Positions 28,433 to 37,702 of a stretch of DNA of 64,000 nt are shown here, piece after piece. The notes beneath the pieces are model-generated. The model saw nothing but the letters and a program-made list of their open reading frames with translations. It had not been told where the DNA came from and did no database searches. The first letter of the stretch is position 1, and every line of letters starts with the position of its first letter. Source of the stretch: Marinobacterium profundum (lineage in GTDB: Bacteria > Pseudomonadota > Gammaproteobacteria > Pseudomonadales > Balneatricaceae); contig NZ_BCNS01000211.1 of assembly GCF_001528745.1 (NCBI RefSeq), positions 1 through 64,000 of the forward strand, read 5' to 3'. The translations under genes and the position numbers were made by a program.

Positions 28433-29221
28433 TCAGCCCGCAAGCTTGGGAATCGCCGGGTCACGCTGTTCCGGGCCCAGTGCCCCGTAGCCGCCATCGA
28501 CGGCATAGTCAGCGCCGGTGACGAAGCTGGCCTGGTCTGAACACAGAAAGAGCACCACGGCGGCCACTTCCTTCGGCTCGCCGAGCCGACCGAGCATATG
28601 AAAGTCGGCCGCGACCCGGGCGGCCTTGTCCCGGTCACCGCCGCTGACCTCGCTGATCACCCGGGACCAGGTCCAGCCCGGGGACACAGAGTTGACACGT
28701 ATACCGTCGTCGGCAAAGTCCAACGCCATACTGCGGGTCAGGTGCTTGATGGCCGCCTTGCTGGCCGGGTAGAGCCAGCGTCCGGTCTGGGCCACCTGCG
28801 CCGAAATACTGCTGAAATTCACGATGGCGCCACCGCCGCGCCTGCACATCAAGGGATGCACGGCTTTGGCGGCCATCACGGCGCTGACCAGATTGACGTC
28901 CAGTGCCCTGAGCCAGTCCGAGCGCGGCGATGCGGCCCCGTCATCCAGGTAGCTACAGGCCAGATTGACCAGACAGTCGATGCCATCGAAACGTACTGCA
29001 GCCTCATTGATGGCCCGGTTCAGCTGCTCGTCACAGCAGATATCGGTGGCAATAAAGTGCGCCTTTGGGCCCAGGCGGTCGGCCAGGGCAGCGCCGGACT
29101 CGGCGTCAATATCGAGTACCGTGACATTGGCGCCGGCGGCGACAAAGGCTTCTGAAACAGCCTGCCCCATCAGCGTCGCACCGCCGGTAATCACGACACT
29201 GTGTTCATTAAAATCAGTCAT
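28433..29221 (-). CDS. iifB: Short-chain dehydrogenase, IifB-like
   Basis: A 262-residue classical SDR. It has a TGG...G nucleotide motif (ITGGATLMGQAV), Ser138, and the YPASK active site with Tyr151 and Lys155. The usual NNAG is replaced by NLAC, a variation worth noting. In the iif pathway the SDR oxidises indole-2,3-dihydrodiol to 3-hydroxyindolin-2-one. The start at 29221 overlaps the iifA stop by four bases (ATGA); an upstream start at 29257 would lie inside iifA. Confidence 0.87.
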   Translation of the reverse strand: MTDFNEHSVVITGGATLMGQAVSEAFVAAGANVTVLDIDAESGAALADRLGPKAHFIATDICCDEQLNRAINEAAVRFDGIDCLVNLACSYLDDGAASPRSDWLRALDVNLVSAVMAAKAVHPLMCRRGGGAIVNFSSISAQVAQTGRWLYPASKAAIKHLTRSMALDFADDGIRVNSVSPGWTWSRVISEVSGGDRDKAARVAADFHMLGRLGEPKEVAAVVLFLCSDQASFVTGADYAVDGGYGALGPEQRDPAIPKLAG

Positions 29222-30465
29222 ACGCTCTTCCCCGGCTGATGGGCGCTCTGGGCCCATTTGGCCATCAGGCCATTGGATTCAAGGGTCTCGTCCAGCAACT
29301 TGGCAGCGGTTTCACGCCCGGCCACCGGCAGGCCGGCGGGGTCGAGCACGCCGATTTGCACCAGCACCGAGGCCTGATCCCAGTAGATATGCTCGTGATA
29401 GAGCTTGTCGCCGCGGAACTTTACGATGGCCACCAGCGGAATCTCGACCCGCTTGCCGGTGGGGGCTATGCCCGGCAACAGCCAGTCGATCTCGCGGTCA
29501 TGGGTAAAGCTGAACAACACTTCATCGACGATCTGGGTCGCGCCTATGGTGCGGGAAATCGGTAACAGCTGCGTGTCGTCCGGGTTGGAGTCGACAAAAT
29601 GGTGCTTGTAGAAACGGTACAGCTCCGTCGCACCCACGCCGCCGGTCAGGGTCGGAATATGGTTGACGTAAGGCTCAGCCACCATGGTCGCCATGGTCGC
29701 CTCTACATTACGGCTGGAAAACTCGTATTCGCAGTGCTTGTCCCACAGCATCGAAAGATCATAGTTCGGCCCCATCGCCTGGCGGAATGCGGTCACCGAA
29801 CGCTGGTGCGCCATCAGCGCCGAGGGTTTGTGATAATGCTCAGACGCCGGCCGGGCAAAGGCATGATCCACATCGGGATAGGTATAGAGCTCGATATTGT
29901 CCCGCTCCTGCAGCGCAACACAGATATCCTGGCGAGCAGCCATCGGGCAGAACTCATCATTGCCAGCGAAGTGCAGCACCAGACGCCCTTTGATATTCGC
30001 CGCCTCATCGAGGTGGTTTTCGATCCCCATGCCGTAATAACCGACAGCCACATCAACATCGCAGCGACAGGCGCTCAAATAGGCCAGACGGGCACCGAGA
30101 CAGAAGCCAAGGGTACCCACCGCGCCGGTGCACTCGCTGCGCTGGCGCAGCGCCTGGACAGTGGCATCAATGTCCTCAATGCCAAGGTCCTGATCAAACG
30201 CCTGGTAGAATCCAAACGCTTTCTGCCAGTCCTGCTGCGTGTAGCCCAGCTCAACACCGGCCTCCTGACGCCAGAACAGATCCGGCACCAGCACCACATA
30301 GCCCTCCTCGGCGTAGTAGTCCGCAATCTGTCGCATGGTGCCATTAACACCAAAGATCTCTTGCAGCAGTACAATGCCGGGGCCGCTGCCGCACTCGGGC
30401 ACTGCCAGATAACCCTGGAATACTCCGCTGCCGTCCTTTGCCCTGATCTCGATCGATGTACTCAT
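29218..30465 (-). CDS. iifA: Dienelactone hydrolase/SnoaL fusion, IifA-like cofactor-free oxygenase
   Basis: A 415-residue two-domain protein. Residues 1 to about 240 form a dienelactone-hydrolase fold with the complete family triad: Cys122 in GFCLG, Asp170 in AGNDEF and His201 in DVDHAF, plus Glu36 in LLQEIFGV. Residues about 255-400 look like a SnoaL/NTF2-like domain (FSSRNVEATMATMV, VEIPLVAIVKFRGDKLYHEH). IifA in the Acinetobacter cluster is described as converting 3-hydroxyindolin-2-one to anthranilate without cofactor. First gene of iifABCD, so that role is inferred here from family and order. Confidence 0.85.
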   Translation of the reverse strand: MSTSIEIRAKDGSGVFQGYLAVPECGSGPGIVLLQEIFGVNGTMRQIADYYAEEGYVVLVPDLFWRQEAGVELGYTQQDWQKAFGFYQAFDQDLGIEDIDATVQALRQRSECTGAVGTLGFCLGARLAYLSACRCDVDVAVGYYGMGIENHLDEAANIKGRLVLHFAGNDEFCPMAARQDICVALQERDNIELYTYPDVDHAFARPASEHYHKPSALMAHQRSVTAFRQAMGPNYDLSMLWDKHCEYEFSSRNVEATMATMVAEPYVNHIPTLTGGVGATELYRFYKHHFVDSNPDDTQLLPISRTIGATQIVDEVLFSFTHDREIDWLLPGIAPTGKRVEIPLVAIVKFRGDKLYHEHIYWDQASVLVQIGVLDPAGLPVAGRETAAKLLDETLESNGLMAKWAQSAHQPGKSV

Positions 30466-30550
30466 GCTAGTCTCCTGGATAGGTCTTGAGTTGCGTAGCT
30501 ACATCCTAAGTACCCGGGAGGCGTGGACACGAGCCGCTGCCTGCGCAGAC

Positions 30551-30565
30551 TATCCGCTGAGTGCA
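30551..30565 (-). promoter_or_regulatory. XylS-type half-site upstream of iifA
   Basis: On the minus strand TGCA-N6-GGATA, matching the TGCA-N6-GGNTA half-site of XylS/BenR proteins, lies 86 bases upstream of iifA. A second TGCA starts 10 bases further upstream but lacks a GGNTA. It sits in the divergent iifA/iifR gap, next to a gene for an AraC/XylS protein. Confidence 0.5.
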
Positions 30566-30678
30566 GAAAACTGCACAAGGATCGCCGCCCGCCAGGCTCC
30601 CTCGCTTATACTGGCGACAGAATAAACAACCGCGGGCACAAGCCTCGACGGCCAGAACAATAAAAACGAGACCACGCC

Positions 30679-31689
30679 ATGACGAGAACTACATTGTCGC
30701 CATTGCTGAGATCCGCCCTGCTGAATAACACCCGCCAGTTGATTTTCTGCTCCCAGGATCTGGATGAGACCCGGGACCAGGTCGGTGCGGTCTTCAAGCC
30801 CCACCGCCTGCAGGCACTCGGCAAGACAAAGGCGATCGACTCGCGACTGCACCATGTCCCTATTCAACGGGTATCCCTGAACCGCCTCAGATACGGCGCT
30901 GATGTGCAAATCGAACCCGAATGCCTGGAACAGTTTTTCCTGATCCAGATGCCGTTGCAGGGCGAGGGAGAGGTTGAATGTGACGGCGAGCGCGTCGATC
31001 TGGATCACAGGCGGGGCGCTATCCTCAACCCCGCACAAGCGCTGGTCATGCGCTACAGCCAGGGCTGTGATCAGTTAATGCTGCGTATCGAACGCGAGGC
31101 GCTGGAACAGGCCTGCAGTCGTATTATCGGCCGGCCGTTGCCCCGGCCACTGGCATTTGAGAACGCACTGCACTGGCAGCAGGACGCCAGCTGGATGAAC
31201 ATGCTGCTGTATCTGGTGCGGCTGCAAAAAGAATCGCCCGAAGGCCTGCAAGAACCCCTTATTGCCCAGCAGCTTGAACAACTAATCATCAGTACTCTGC
31301 TCTGTATACAGCCGAGCAATTATTCAGATGCACTGCGTCAGAATGATCGCCGCCTGGCACCGCGACACGTCAAGCGGGTGGAAGAACATATGGCAGAGCA
31401 CGCCCGGGAGCCGATGGCTCCGGCGCAGCTGGCGGAGCTGGCCGGCGTCAGCCTGAGAACGCTCTACGCCGGCTTTCGGGAATTTCGCAATCAAAGCCCC
31501 ATGGAATACCTGCGCCAGATACGCCTGCAAAATGTGCGGCACGATTTACTGTACAACAGCCAGACTACTACGGTTACCGAGCTGGCCATGGGGTGGGGCT
31601 TTACGCATATGGGCCGTTTTAGCCGGGACTATCGCTTGCTGTACGGCGAAAGCCCCAGCGAAACGAAACGCAGGACAGGCTGCCTGTGA
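30679..31689 (+). CDS. iifR: AraC/XylS family regulator, IifR-like
   Basis: A 336-residue activator with an N-terminal AraC-binding type 2 domain (ECLEQFFLIQMPLQGEGEVE, RRGAILNPAQALVMRY) and C-terminal helix-turn-helix pair (MAPAQLAELAGVSLRTLYAG, VTELAMGWGFTHMGRFSRDY). It is divergent from iifABCD by 213 bases and is the likely indole-responsive activator. It is a paralogue of the regulator at 24494 with the same domain plan (GWGFTHMGRFSRDY versus KWGFSHLGRFSVDY), suggesting regulator duplication within the island. Confidence 0.85.
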   Translation: MTRTTLSPLLRSALLNNTRQLIFCSQDLDETRDQVGAVFKPHRLQALGKTKAIDSRLHHVPIQRVSLNRLRYGADVQIEPECLEQFFLIQMPLQGEGEVECDGERVDLDHRRGAILNPAQALVMRYSQGCDQLMLRIEREALEQACSRIIGRPLPRPLAFENALHWQQDASWMNMLLYLVRLQKESPEGLQEPLIAQQLEQLIISTLLCIQPSNYSDALRQNDRRLAPRHVKRVEEHMAEHAREPMAPAQLAELAGVSLRTLYAGFREFRNQSPMEYLRQIRLQNVRHDLLYNSQTTTVTELAMGWGFTHMGRFSRDYRLLYGESPSETKRRTGCL

Positions 31690-31790
31690 CACAAGGTCAG
31701 CGGCCTGAATGCAATCAATTGAAAACGGACAGTGGAAAAGACAGCGGCTGACTCACACAAGCAGGGGGAGTTGCAACGTCCGCCGCAGCA

Positions 31791-32051
31791 TCAGGCGTGA
31801 GTATCAATAATGGCGCCAAGAACGCCTTCAAGGTCGTTGGATTCTTTCACCTCGGATACCACCTGAGTAGTCGGGGCTTGGTGCCGGGCCGACGCCGAGG
31901 TTTCAACCACCTCATTGGGTGCGCGACCGCTGGCCAGCTCCGCCTTGTCAGCCTTGCCGGATCCGGTGATATCACCGGCGACTTTCTGCACATTGTCGAT
32001 GCCGCGATTCAGACCGAGCAAACCGGACTGCGGCGCTGTTGTAACGTTCAT
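31791..32051 (-). CDS. Small conserved-type hypothetical protein
   Basis: An 86-residue protein without membrane segment or signal peptide. It starts MNVTTAPQSGLLGLNRGIDN, has a low-complexity middle rich in Ala, Glu and Ser, and ends VLGAIIDTHA. GGGAGA upstream of the ATG supports translation. The two ends (LLGLNRGIDNVQ and a terminal hydrophobic helix LEGVLGAIIDT) faintly resemble the small FlgC-like or rod-like proteins of pseudomonads, but I cannot assign a function. It is convergent with iifR. Confidence 0.6.
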   Translation of the reverse strand: MNVTTAPQSGLLGLNRGIDNVQKVAGDITGSGKADKAELASGRAPNEVVETSASARHQAPTTQVVSEVKESNDLEGVLGAIIDTHA

Positions 32052-32153
32052 ATCAGTATCTCCCTGGCTGTCTTCGCAGATTTTCCGTGGCGCAGACTAC
32101 CGCTCCAGTATAGTGCGCACCTCGCTGCCGGGCCAGCACTGTACAAAGTCTGT

Positions 32154-32852
32154 TCAGATCCCGGCGTCAGCCAGCAGCGCCGACAGATCCAGACAGTCCG
32201 CCACCGCCTCCGGCGTCGGACTCGCCAGGTAAGGCACCTCCCCCAGCAGCGGCGCCTGAAACAGCCCACGCAGTGTTGCCAGGTTGTCCTCATAACAGGC
32301 CATATCCGGGTCAATACGATTCGCCACCCAGCCCGCGATGCGCAGGCCATCACGCACTATGGCTTCTGCGCTCAGCAGCGCGTGGTTGATACAACCCAGC
32401 TTCATGCCGATGACCAGAATGACCGGTGTTTCCAGCAGCTGTGGCACCCGCGACAGCATTTCCCGCCCGTTCAGCGGCACCCGCCAGCCGCCAGCCCCCT
32501 CGATCAGCAGCAGATCAGCGCGCTGCATCATGCTGCCGCGACAGAGTGCCGCGATACGATCGGCCGACAGGGTACGCCCAACCTGGGCGGCGGCAATATG
32601 GGGTGCCACCGGCGCTGCCAGGGCAATGGGATTAACCGAGTCATACCCCAGCTTGATCGAGGCGGCCTGCTGCAGCTTCAGCGCATCATCGTTACGCAGC
32701 CCCTCGGGCGTTTCCTCTGAGCCCGCAGCCACAGGTTTCAGGCCGATGGTCTGCAGGCCCAGCCGGTTGGCGGCCTGCAATATGCCGGTGCTTACCAAAG
32801 TTTTACCGGCATCGGTATCGGTGCCGGCGACAAAGAAATTATGCTTGGCCAT
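32154..32852 (-). CDS. bioD: Dethiobiotin synthetase
   Basis: ATP-dependent carboxylation of 7,8-diaminopelargonate to dethiobiotin. The 232-residue protein has the P-loop GTDTDAGKT near the N-terminus, KPVAAGSE for substrate/ATP contacts, and EGAGGWRVPL with the conserved acidic/GAGG motif. It is the last gene of bioBFHCD, 42 bases after bioC. Confidence 0.95.
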   Translation of the reverse strand: MAKHNFFVAGTDTDAGKTLVSTGILQAANRLGLQTIGLKPVAAGSEETPEGLRNDDALKLQQAASIKLGYDSVNPIALAAPVAPHIAAAQVGRTLSADRIAALCRGSMMQRADLLLIEGAGGWRVPLNGREMLSRVPQLLETPVILVIGMKLGCINHALLSAEAIVRDGLRIAGWVANRIDPDMACYEDNLATLRGLFQAPLLGEVPYLASPTPEAVADCLDLSALLADAGI

Positions 32853-32894
32853 GTCTGTGAGTTCCGTTGAACGCGGGCAAGGCCCGGCAAGAGA

Positions 32895-33698
32895 TCAGTC
32901 TTTTTGCAGCTGCAGATAATAAACCTGATAGGTCGCAGGAAGCAGGCCCTCGGCATCGCGGTGCTGTTCGTAGGCGGCTTTGAACGCCTGTACCCGGGCC
33001 TTGCCGGTAAGGCCTGCGGCCTGGCCCTGGTTCATGTTGTGCGCCCCTATACCCTTTAGCTCCGAGGTCAGCTGACGTAGCTGGGTATAACGCAGCACAC
33101 GATTTTCGGTGCTGAAATTCTGCAGACGCAGCCCAGCCGGCAGGCCCTCAAGCAGCTGCTCACGGGGCGCAAAGCGATTGACGTGCATGTCGCCATCCAC
33201 CTGCGCCCAGGCATCACGCAGCTCGTGCAGGGTATCAGGCCCAAGCGTTGCCACCACAAAGCGCCCACCGGGGCGCAGCACCCGTGCGATCTCGGCAAAC
33301 AGCCGATCAGGGCGCTCACACCACTGAATCGCCAGGCTGGAAAAGATCAGGTCCAGACTGTCACTGGCCAGCGGCAGCGCCTCGGCATCGCCGCAGACCC
33401 AGGCGGCATGGGAATCCGGCCTGTGCTGGCGCGCGTAGGCCAGCATGCCCTGGGCCAGATCCAGGCTAACGAGCTGGCTGGCGGCAAAGCGCTGGCGCAG
33501 CAGCGGCGTAAAGTATCCAGTACCAGACCCCAGATCCAGCACCCGTCCTGGCGTCTCCCCCGGGCCGCCCGAGGGTAACAGTTCCAGCAGCTGATGACCG
33601 ATCTGGCGCTGTAGCTCGGCCGCAGCGTCATAGGTCAGGGCCGCACGGCTGAACGAATCCGCGATGCGATGCTTGTCGAGCAGCGCAGCGGCATTCAC
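32895..33698 (-). CDS. bioC: Malonyl-ACP O-methyltransferase BioC
   Basis: Methylates the free carboxyl of malonyl-ACP with SAM to prime pimelate synthesis. The 267-residue class I methyltransferase has the SAM loop VLDLGSGTGYFTPLL, the acidic strand LVSLDLAQGM, and LDLIFSSLAIQWCE, a typical BioC segment. It overlaps bioH by four bases. Confidence 0.94.
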   Translation of the reverse strand: MNAAALLDKHRIADSFSRAALTYDAAAELQRQIGHQLLELLPSGGPGETPGRVLDLGSGTGYFTPLLRQRFAASQLVSLDLAQGMLAYARQHRPDSHAAWVCGDAEALPLASDSLDLIFSSLAIQWCERPDRLFAEIARVLRPGGRFVVATLGPDTLHELRDAWAQVDGDMHVNRFAPREQLLEGLPAGLRLQNFSTENRVLRYTQLRQLTSELKGIGAHNMNQGQAAGLTGKARVQAFKAAYEQHRDAEGLLPATYQVYYLQLQKD

Positions 33699-34471
33699 AG
33701 CTCGCCTCCGACAAAAGCAATCAGGTCTTCGACAAAGCGCGCCCGGTGTGAATAAAACGGCAGATGACCGGCACCCGGGTATGAGTGTAACTGCGCCTGC
33801 GGCTGCAGTTGCTGCAAGGGCGCCTCGACACTGGCCGGAACCAGCTGGTCATCCCCCCCCAGAATATGCAGGACGGGCTGCGTCAAAGCGCCCAGGGTGC
33901 TGCGATAGTCGCCGGCCAGCAACTGCAGAGTGTCGCCAAGGGCTGCCGGCTCAGACTCTGCCAGCAGCGCCTTGAGCGCCCGCAGTATGTCCCGCGCGCC
34001 CTCACCTCGACTTTGCAGCAAGGCAAAGCTTGCCAGGGTACGGCCAGGATCGCTCGCCAGCGCGCTGACAAAACCGTCGAAAGTGTCAGGTGCCATGCCA
34101 CAGGGCCAGTCATGCTGCGCCACAAAGCAGGGATTGGAGGCCACGGTCACCAGGGCACGTACGCGCTCCGGCGCCTGGCGCGCAGCCTCCGCTGCCACCA
34201 GCCCACCCAGGGACCAGCCCAGCCAGATGGCACTTTCAGACAGCTGCTGTTGCACCGCCTGCAATACCTCGGCGGCAAGCGCCTGCACACTGCAGGGCCC
34301 CTCAAGCGCAGGCGAACGGCCAAGACCCGGCAGATCCACCAGCACCGTATCAAAATGTTGCTGCAACGCCGGCAACACCGGCTGCCAGACACCGCTGTGC
34401 AGGCCCCAGCCATGCAGCAACACCAGCAGGGGCCGTCCGCTTCTGGGACTGTATTCGATATGCAGACTCAT
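33695..34471 (-). CDS. bioH: Pimeloyl-ACP methyl ester carboxylesterase BioH
   Basis: Removes the methyl group from pimeloyl-ACP methyl ester, ending the BioC-BioH detour. The 258-residue alpha/beta hydrolase has the oxyanion region [12 protein letters not shown], nucleophile elbow GWSLGG, the BioH segment [15 protein letters not shown], acid DDQLVP and His in GAGHLPF. The start overlaps bioF by four bases, so the operon is translated as a coupled unit. Confidence 0.94.
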   Translation of the reverse strand: MSLHIEYSPRSGRPLLVLLHGWGLHSGVWQPVLPALQQHFDTVLVDLPGLGRSPALEGPCSVQALAAEVLQAVQQQLSESAIWLGWSLGGLVAAEAARQAPERVRALVTVASNPCFVAQHDWPCGMAPDTFDGFVSALASDPGRTLASFALLQSRGEGARDILRALKALLAESEPAALGDTLQLLAGDYRSTLGALTQPVLHILGGDDQLVPASVEAPLQQLQPQAQLHSYPGAGHLPFYSHRARFVEDLIAFVGGEL

Positions 34472-35652
34472 CCCGGGAGGGCTCCGTCCGTCTGCGCGCC
34501 TATCACTTCTCCCAGGGCTTCAAGCAGCTCATCGACCTGGGCTTCGGTGTGACTGGCACTGAGGGTGACGCGCAGACGGGCACTGCCCACCGGTACCGTG
34601 GGCGGGCGTATGGCGCCGACAAAGATGCCCCGCGCCTCTAGTCCTGCGCTGATGGCCATGGCCGCATCGGCCTCGCCGATTAGAATAGGCTGGATAGGTG
34701 TGGGGGATGCCATCAGGTTAAGGCCCAGCTGTTCACAACCGCTTCGAAAGCGTGCAATAAGCGCGTTCAGATGTTCACGGCGCCAGTCTTCGGCCTCCAG
34801 CAGGCGCAGGCTCGCAAGGGAAGCACAGGCCACCGCAGGCGGCATGCTGGTGGTGTAGATATAGGTACGGGCAAACTGGATCAGGGTTTCGATCAAAGCG
34901 CTGGAGCCGGCCACGAAGGCGCCGGAGGTGCCAAACGCCTTGCCCAGGGTGCCGACCAGTACCGGCACCTCGTCCTGGCCCAGGTCAAAGTGATCGGCAA
35001 TGCCTCGGCCGCCACGCCCGATGCAGCCAAAACCGTGGGCATCGTCCACCATCAGCCAGGCGTTCTCTGCCCTGGCAGCAGATGCCAGCGCCGGCAGCGG
35101 CGCCAGATCGCCATCCATGCTGAAGACGCCATCGGTCACCACCAGCTTGCGTCGGCCGGTGGTTTTGGCCAGGCGCTGCTCAAGACTGGCAACATCATTG
35201 TGCAGATAACGCTGAAAACGGGCGCCGCTCAGCAGGCCTGCATCGAGCAGGGAGGCATGGTTTAAACGGTCCTGAAATATCGCATCGGCTTTGCCCAGCA
35301 GGCCATTGATGGCGCCAAGGTTAGCCATATAACCGGTGGAGAACAGCAACACCCGCTCGCGACCGGTAAATTCGGCCAGGGCCTCCTCCAGCGCATGGTG
35401 GGCACGGCCATGGCCGTTAACCAGATGGGAAGCCCCTCCGCCAACACCGTAACGATCGGCGCCCTGCTGCAGGGCGCGAACCACCTCGGGGTGGTTGGCC
35501 AGGCCCAGATAGTCGTTGGAACAGAACGCCAGATAGCGCTTGCCATCGACCTGCACTTCAGGCCCCTGGGCGCTGTCGAGCACGCGGCGGCGGCGGTACA
35601 AAGCATCACGTTCACGCTGGTCCAGCTCGGCCTGCAACTGATCGAAGGACAT
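34468..35652 (-). CDS. bioF: 8-amino-7-oxononanoate synthase
   Basis: PLP enzyme condensing pimeloyl-ACP or -CoA with alanine. The 394-residue protein has [10 protein letters not shown], the cofactor-stacking VDDAHGFG segment and the PLP Lys in [14 protein letters not shown]. It lies 73 bases after bioB and overlaps bioH. Confidence 0.95.
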   Translation of the reverse strand: MSFDQLQAELDQRERDALYRRRRVLDSAQGPEVQVDGKRYLAFCSNDYLGLANHPEVVRALQQGADRYGVGGGASHLVNGHGRAHHALEEALAEFTGRERVLLFSTGYMANLGAINGLLGKADAIFQDRLNHASLLDAGLLSGARFQRYLHNDVASLEQRLAKTTGRRKLVVTDGVFSMDGDLAPLPALASAARAENAWLMVDDAHGFGCIGRGGRGIADHFDLGQDEVPVLVGTLGKAFGTSGAFVAGSSALIETLIQFARTYIYTTSMPPAVACASLASLRLLEAEDWRREHLNALIARFRSGCEQLGLNLMASPTPIQPILIGEADAAMAISAGLEARGIFVGAIRPPTVPVGSARLRVTLSASHTEAQVDELLEALGEVIGAQTDGALPG

Positions 35653-35725
35653 GGGTCACTCCAGCTATGGCCCCCAGCCGCGCCTGTATGTTCAGCGCGC
35701 GACTGGGGTCAGAGACACAAGAAAA

Positions 35726-36769
35726 TCAGGCGGGGTAGAAGCGCGGGCTGTCCTGATTGGTCTGCACCTGCTGCATCAGCTGTTCCTGCTGCGTCTCGTC
35801 GGATTCGGAAATCCGCTGCTCGGGGTTGATGCCCAGGCGCTTGAACAGCTGCAGGTCGCTATTGGTATCCGGGTTCGGCGTGGTCAGCAGGCATTCGCCG
35901 TAAAAGATCGAATTGGCGCCAGCAAAGAAAGTCATCGCCTGCATTTCGTCGCTCATGCTCTCACGCCCGGCGGACAGGCGTACATGGGACTCGGGCATCA
36001 TGATGCGGGCGACCGCAATGGTGCGGATAAAATCGAGGCGATCCAGATCCTCGGCGTTCTCCAGCGGCGTTCCCTTGACCTTGACCAGCATGTTGATGGG
36101 CACGGACTCGGGGTGGTGCGGCAGGTTCGCCAACTGGCTCAGCAGGCCAATACGGTCTGTGGCGGTTTCGCCCATGCCCAGGATACCGCCGCTGCAGACC
36201 TTCATGCCCGATTCGCGTACATGGTGCAGTGTATCCAGGCGATCCTGATAGGTGCGGGTGGTAATGATCTTGTCGTAATACTCAGGCGAGGTATCGAGGT
36301 TGTGGTTGTAGTAATCCAGACCCGCTTCAGCCAGGCGCTCGGCCTTGTCTTCATTCAGCATGCCCAGGGTCATGCAGGTTTCAAGGCCCAGTTTCTTGAC
36401 CTCGCGCACCATCTCGGTCACATAGGGCATGTCCTTTTCCGCCGGATGTTTCCAGGCAGCCCCCATGCAAAAACGGGTGGAGCCTGACGCCTTGGCGGCG
36501 CGGGCCTTCTCCAGCACCTTGTCGACCTGCATCAGGCGTTCTTTTTCGAGACCGGTATTATAATGGCCGCTTTGCGGACAATACTTGCAGTCTTCCGGAC
36601 AGGCGCCGGTCTTGATCGACAGCAGGGTGCTAACCTGGACTTCATTGGGATTGAAGTACTGACGGTGCACCGTCTGGGCCTGAAACAGCAGATCATTGAA
36701 CGGCAGTTCGAACAATGCGCGAACTTCCTGCTGGGTCCAGTCGTGACGAACAGCGGCCTTGGCTTGCAT
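35726..36769 (-). CDS. bioB: Biotin synthase
   Basis: Radical SAM enzyme inserting sulfur into dethiobiotin. The 347-residue protein has the radical SAM cluster CPEDCKYC (Cys57, Cys61, Cys64) and [26 protein letters not shown], typical of BioB. It leads the bioBFHCD operon and is divergent from comF. Confidence 0.96.
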   Translation of the reverse strand: MQAKAAVRHDWTQQEVRALFELPFNDLLFQAQTVHRQYFNPNEVQVSTLLSIKTGACPEDCKYCPQSGHYNTGLEKERLMQVDKVLEKARAAKASGSTRFCMGAAWKHPAEKDMPYVTEMVREVKKLGLETCMTLGMLNEDKAERLAEAGLDYYNHNLDTSPEYYDKIITTRTYQDRLDTLHHVRESGMKVCSGGILGMGETATDRIGLLSQLANLPHHPESVPINMLVKVKGTPLENAEDLDRLDFIRTIAVARIMMPESHVRLSAGRESMSDEMQAMTFFAGANSIFYGECLLTTPNPDTNSDLQLFKRLGINPEQRISESDETQQEQLMQQVQTNQDSPRFYPA

Positions 36770-36834
36770 CTTGGCGAATCCCTATCAAAAATTCTGTCAG
36801 GCGCAACCGGGCGCCACGTAAAGTCTAGGCAGCC

Positions 36835-36862
36835 ATAATAAACAGACAGAAGGATCTGTCAA
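36835..36862 (-). promoter_or_regulatory. Sigma-70 type promoter of bioB with inverted repeat
   Basis: On the minus strand TTGACA (-35, 36862-36857), a 16-base spacer and TATTAT (-10, 36840-36835). The inverted repeat gacaga/tctgtc spans 36844-36859 between and over these elements, a position suited to a repressor. I saw no clear BirA-type operator. Confidence 0.6.
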
Positions 36863-36865
36863 CCA

Positions 36866-37597
36866 ATGTATAAACCAACAGTAAACCTTGGGTTATTTTT
36901 TAACCAGACTTGCAGTCTATGCCTGCAATATCCACAAGCCCGCGCCGGCCTCTGCCATCGCTGTCTTGCGGACATGCCCCGTATTGCGCCCGCCTGTCGG
37001 CGTTGCGCCCTGCCCCTTGAAGGCAGCGACGGCCTGATCTGCGGTCGCTGCCAGAAGCGACCGCCCCCTTTTGACCGCACCTTCGCAGCCTTTGCCTATC
37101 GCTTTCCCCTCAGCCAGCTGATACCACTGATCAAATACCACGGCCAGACCGGGCACCTGGGCTGGCTGGCGGACAGCCTTGCCTGCGCCCTGCAGGACAA
37201 CACAGACGACCTTTCACATGAGCCTTCACAAGCGCTGCCACAGGTGCTGATACCCACTCCCCTTGCGCCGTCGAGACTGCGCCGACGTGGTTACAACCAG
37301 GCCGCATTGCTGGCCGGGCGCCTTGGCAGGGATCTCGGAATACCGACCGACCTGCGCAGCCTGACCAAACCGAAGGAAACCGCACACCAGATGGAACTCA
37401 AGGGCGAGGCCCGGCGGCGTAATCTCAGGGGCGCCTTCAGCTGGAGTGGCCCGACCTATGATCATGTCGCCCTGATCGACGATGTCATGACCACCGGTAC
37501 AACTGTGAGTGAAATTAGCCGACTGCTGAAAAAATCCGGTGTCGGCCGGGTGGAAATCTGGGTTCTGGCCCGCACGCCTTCACCGGGCGATCACTGA
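36866..37597 (+). CDS. comF: ComF family phosphoribosyltransferase-like protein
   Basis: A 243-residue ComF/GntX-type protein. The N-terminus is Cys-rich and likely binds zinc (CSLC, CHRC, CRRC, CGRC pairs within the first 60 residues). The C-terminus is a type I PRTase with the PRPP loop VALIDDVMTTGTT. The family is linked to DNA uptake/competence and to use of DNA as nutrient; the biochemical role is unsettled. It is divergent from bioB, with its start only four bases beyond the bioB -35, so the promoters probably interlock. Confidence 0.88.
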   Translation: MYKPTVNLGLFFNQTCSLCLQYPQARAGLCHRCLADMPRIAPACRRCALPLEGSDGLICGRCQKRPPPFDRTFAAFAYRFPLSQLIPLIKYHGQTGHLGWLADSLACALQDNTDDLSHEPSQALPQVLIPTPLAPSRLRRRGYNQAALLAGRLGRDLGIPTDLRSLTKPKETAHQMELKGEARRRNLRGAFSWSGPTYDHVALIDDVMTTGTTVSEISRLLKKSGVGRVEIWVLARTPSPGDH

Positions 37598-37702
37598 AGA
37601 TTCGACAATTGGTTTGAAGCAACAGCCAAAGCACGCCTACGCTTTAATGTACCTCGGGCGCCTGATTGGAAGACCGAGCCTCAGTCAGTAAGGAGGCTAT
37701 GC

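Noticed and set aside
31797-32720. 307-codon plus-strand frame across bioD
   Set aside because: Antisense shadow of bioD and the small hypothetical gene; no family features.
36840-36890. BirA operator near bioB/comF
   Set aside because: Two TAAACC motifs occur, but as direct repeats inside comF rather than the inverted TTGTAAACC arrangement.
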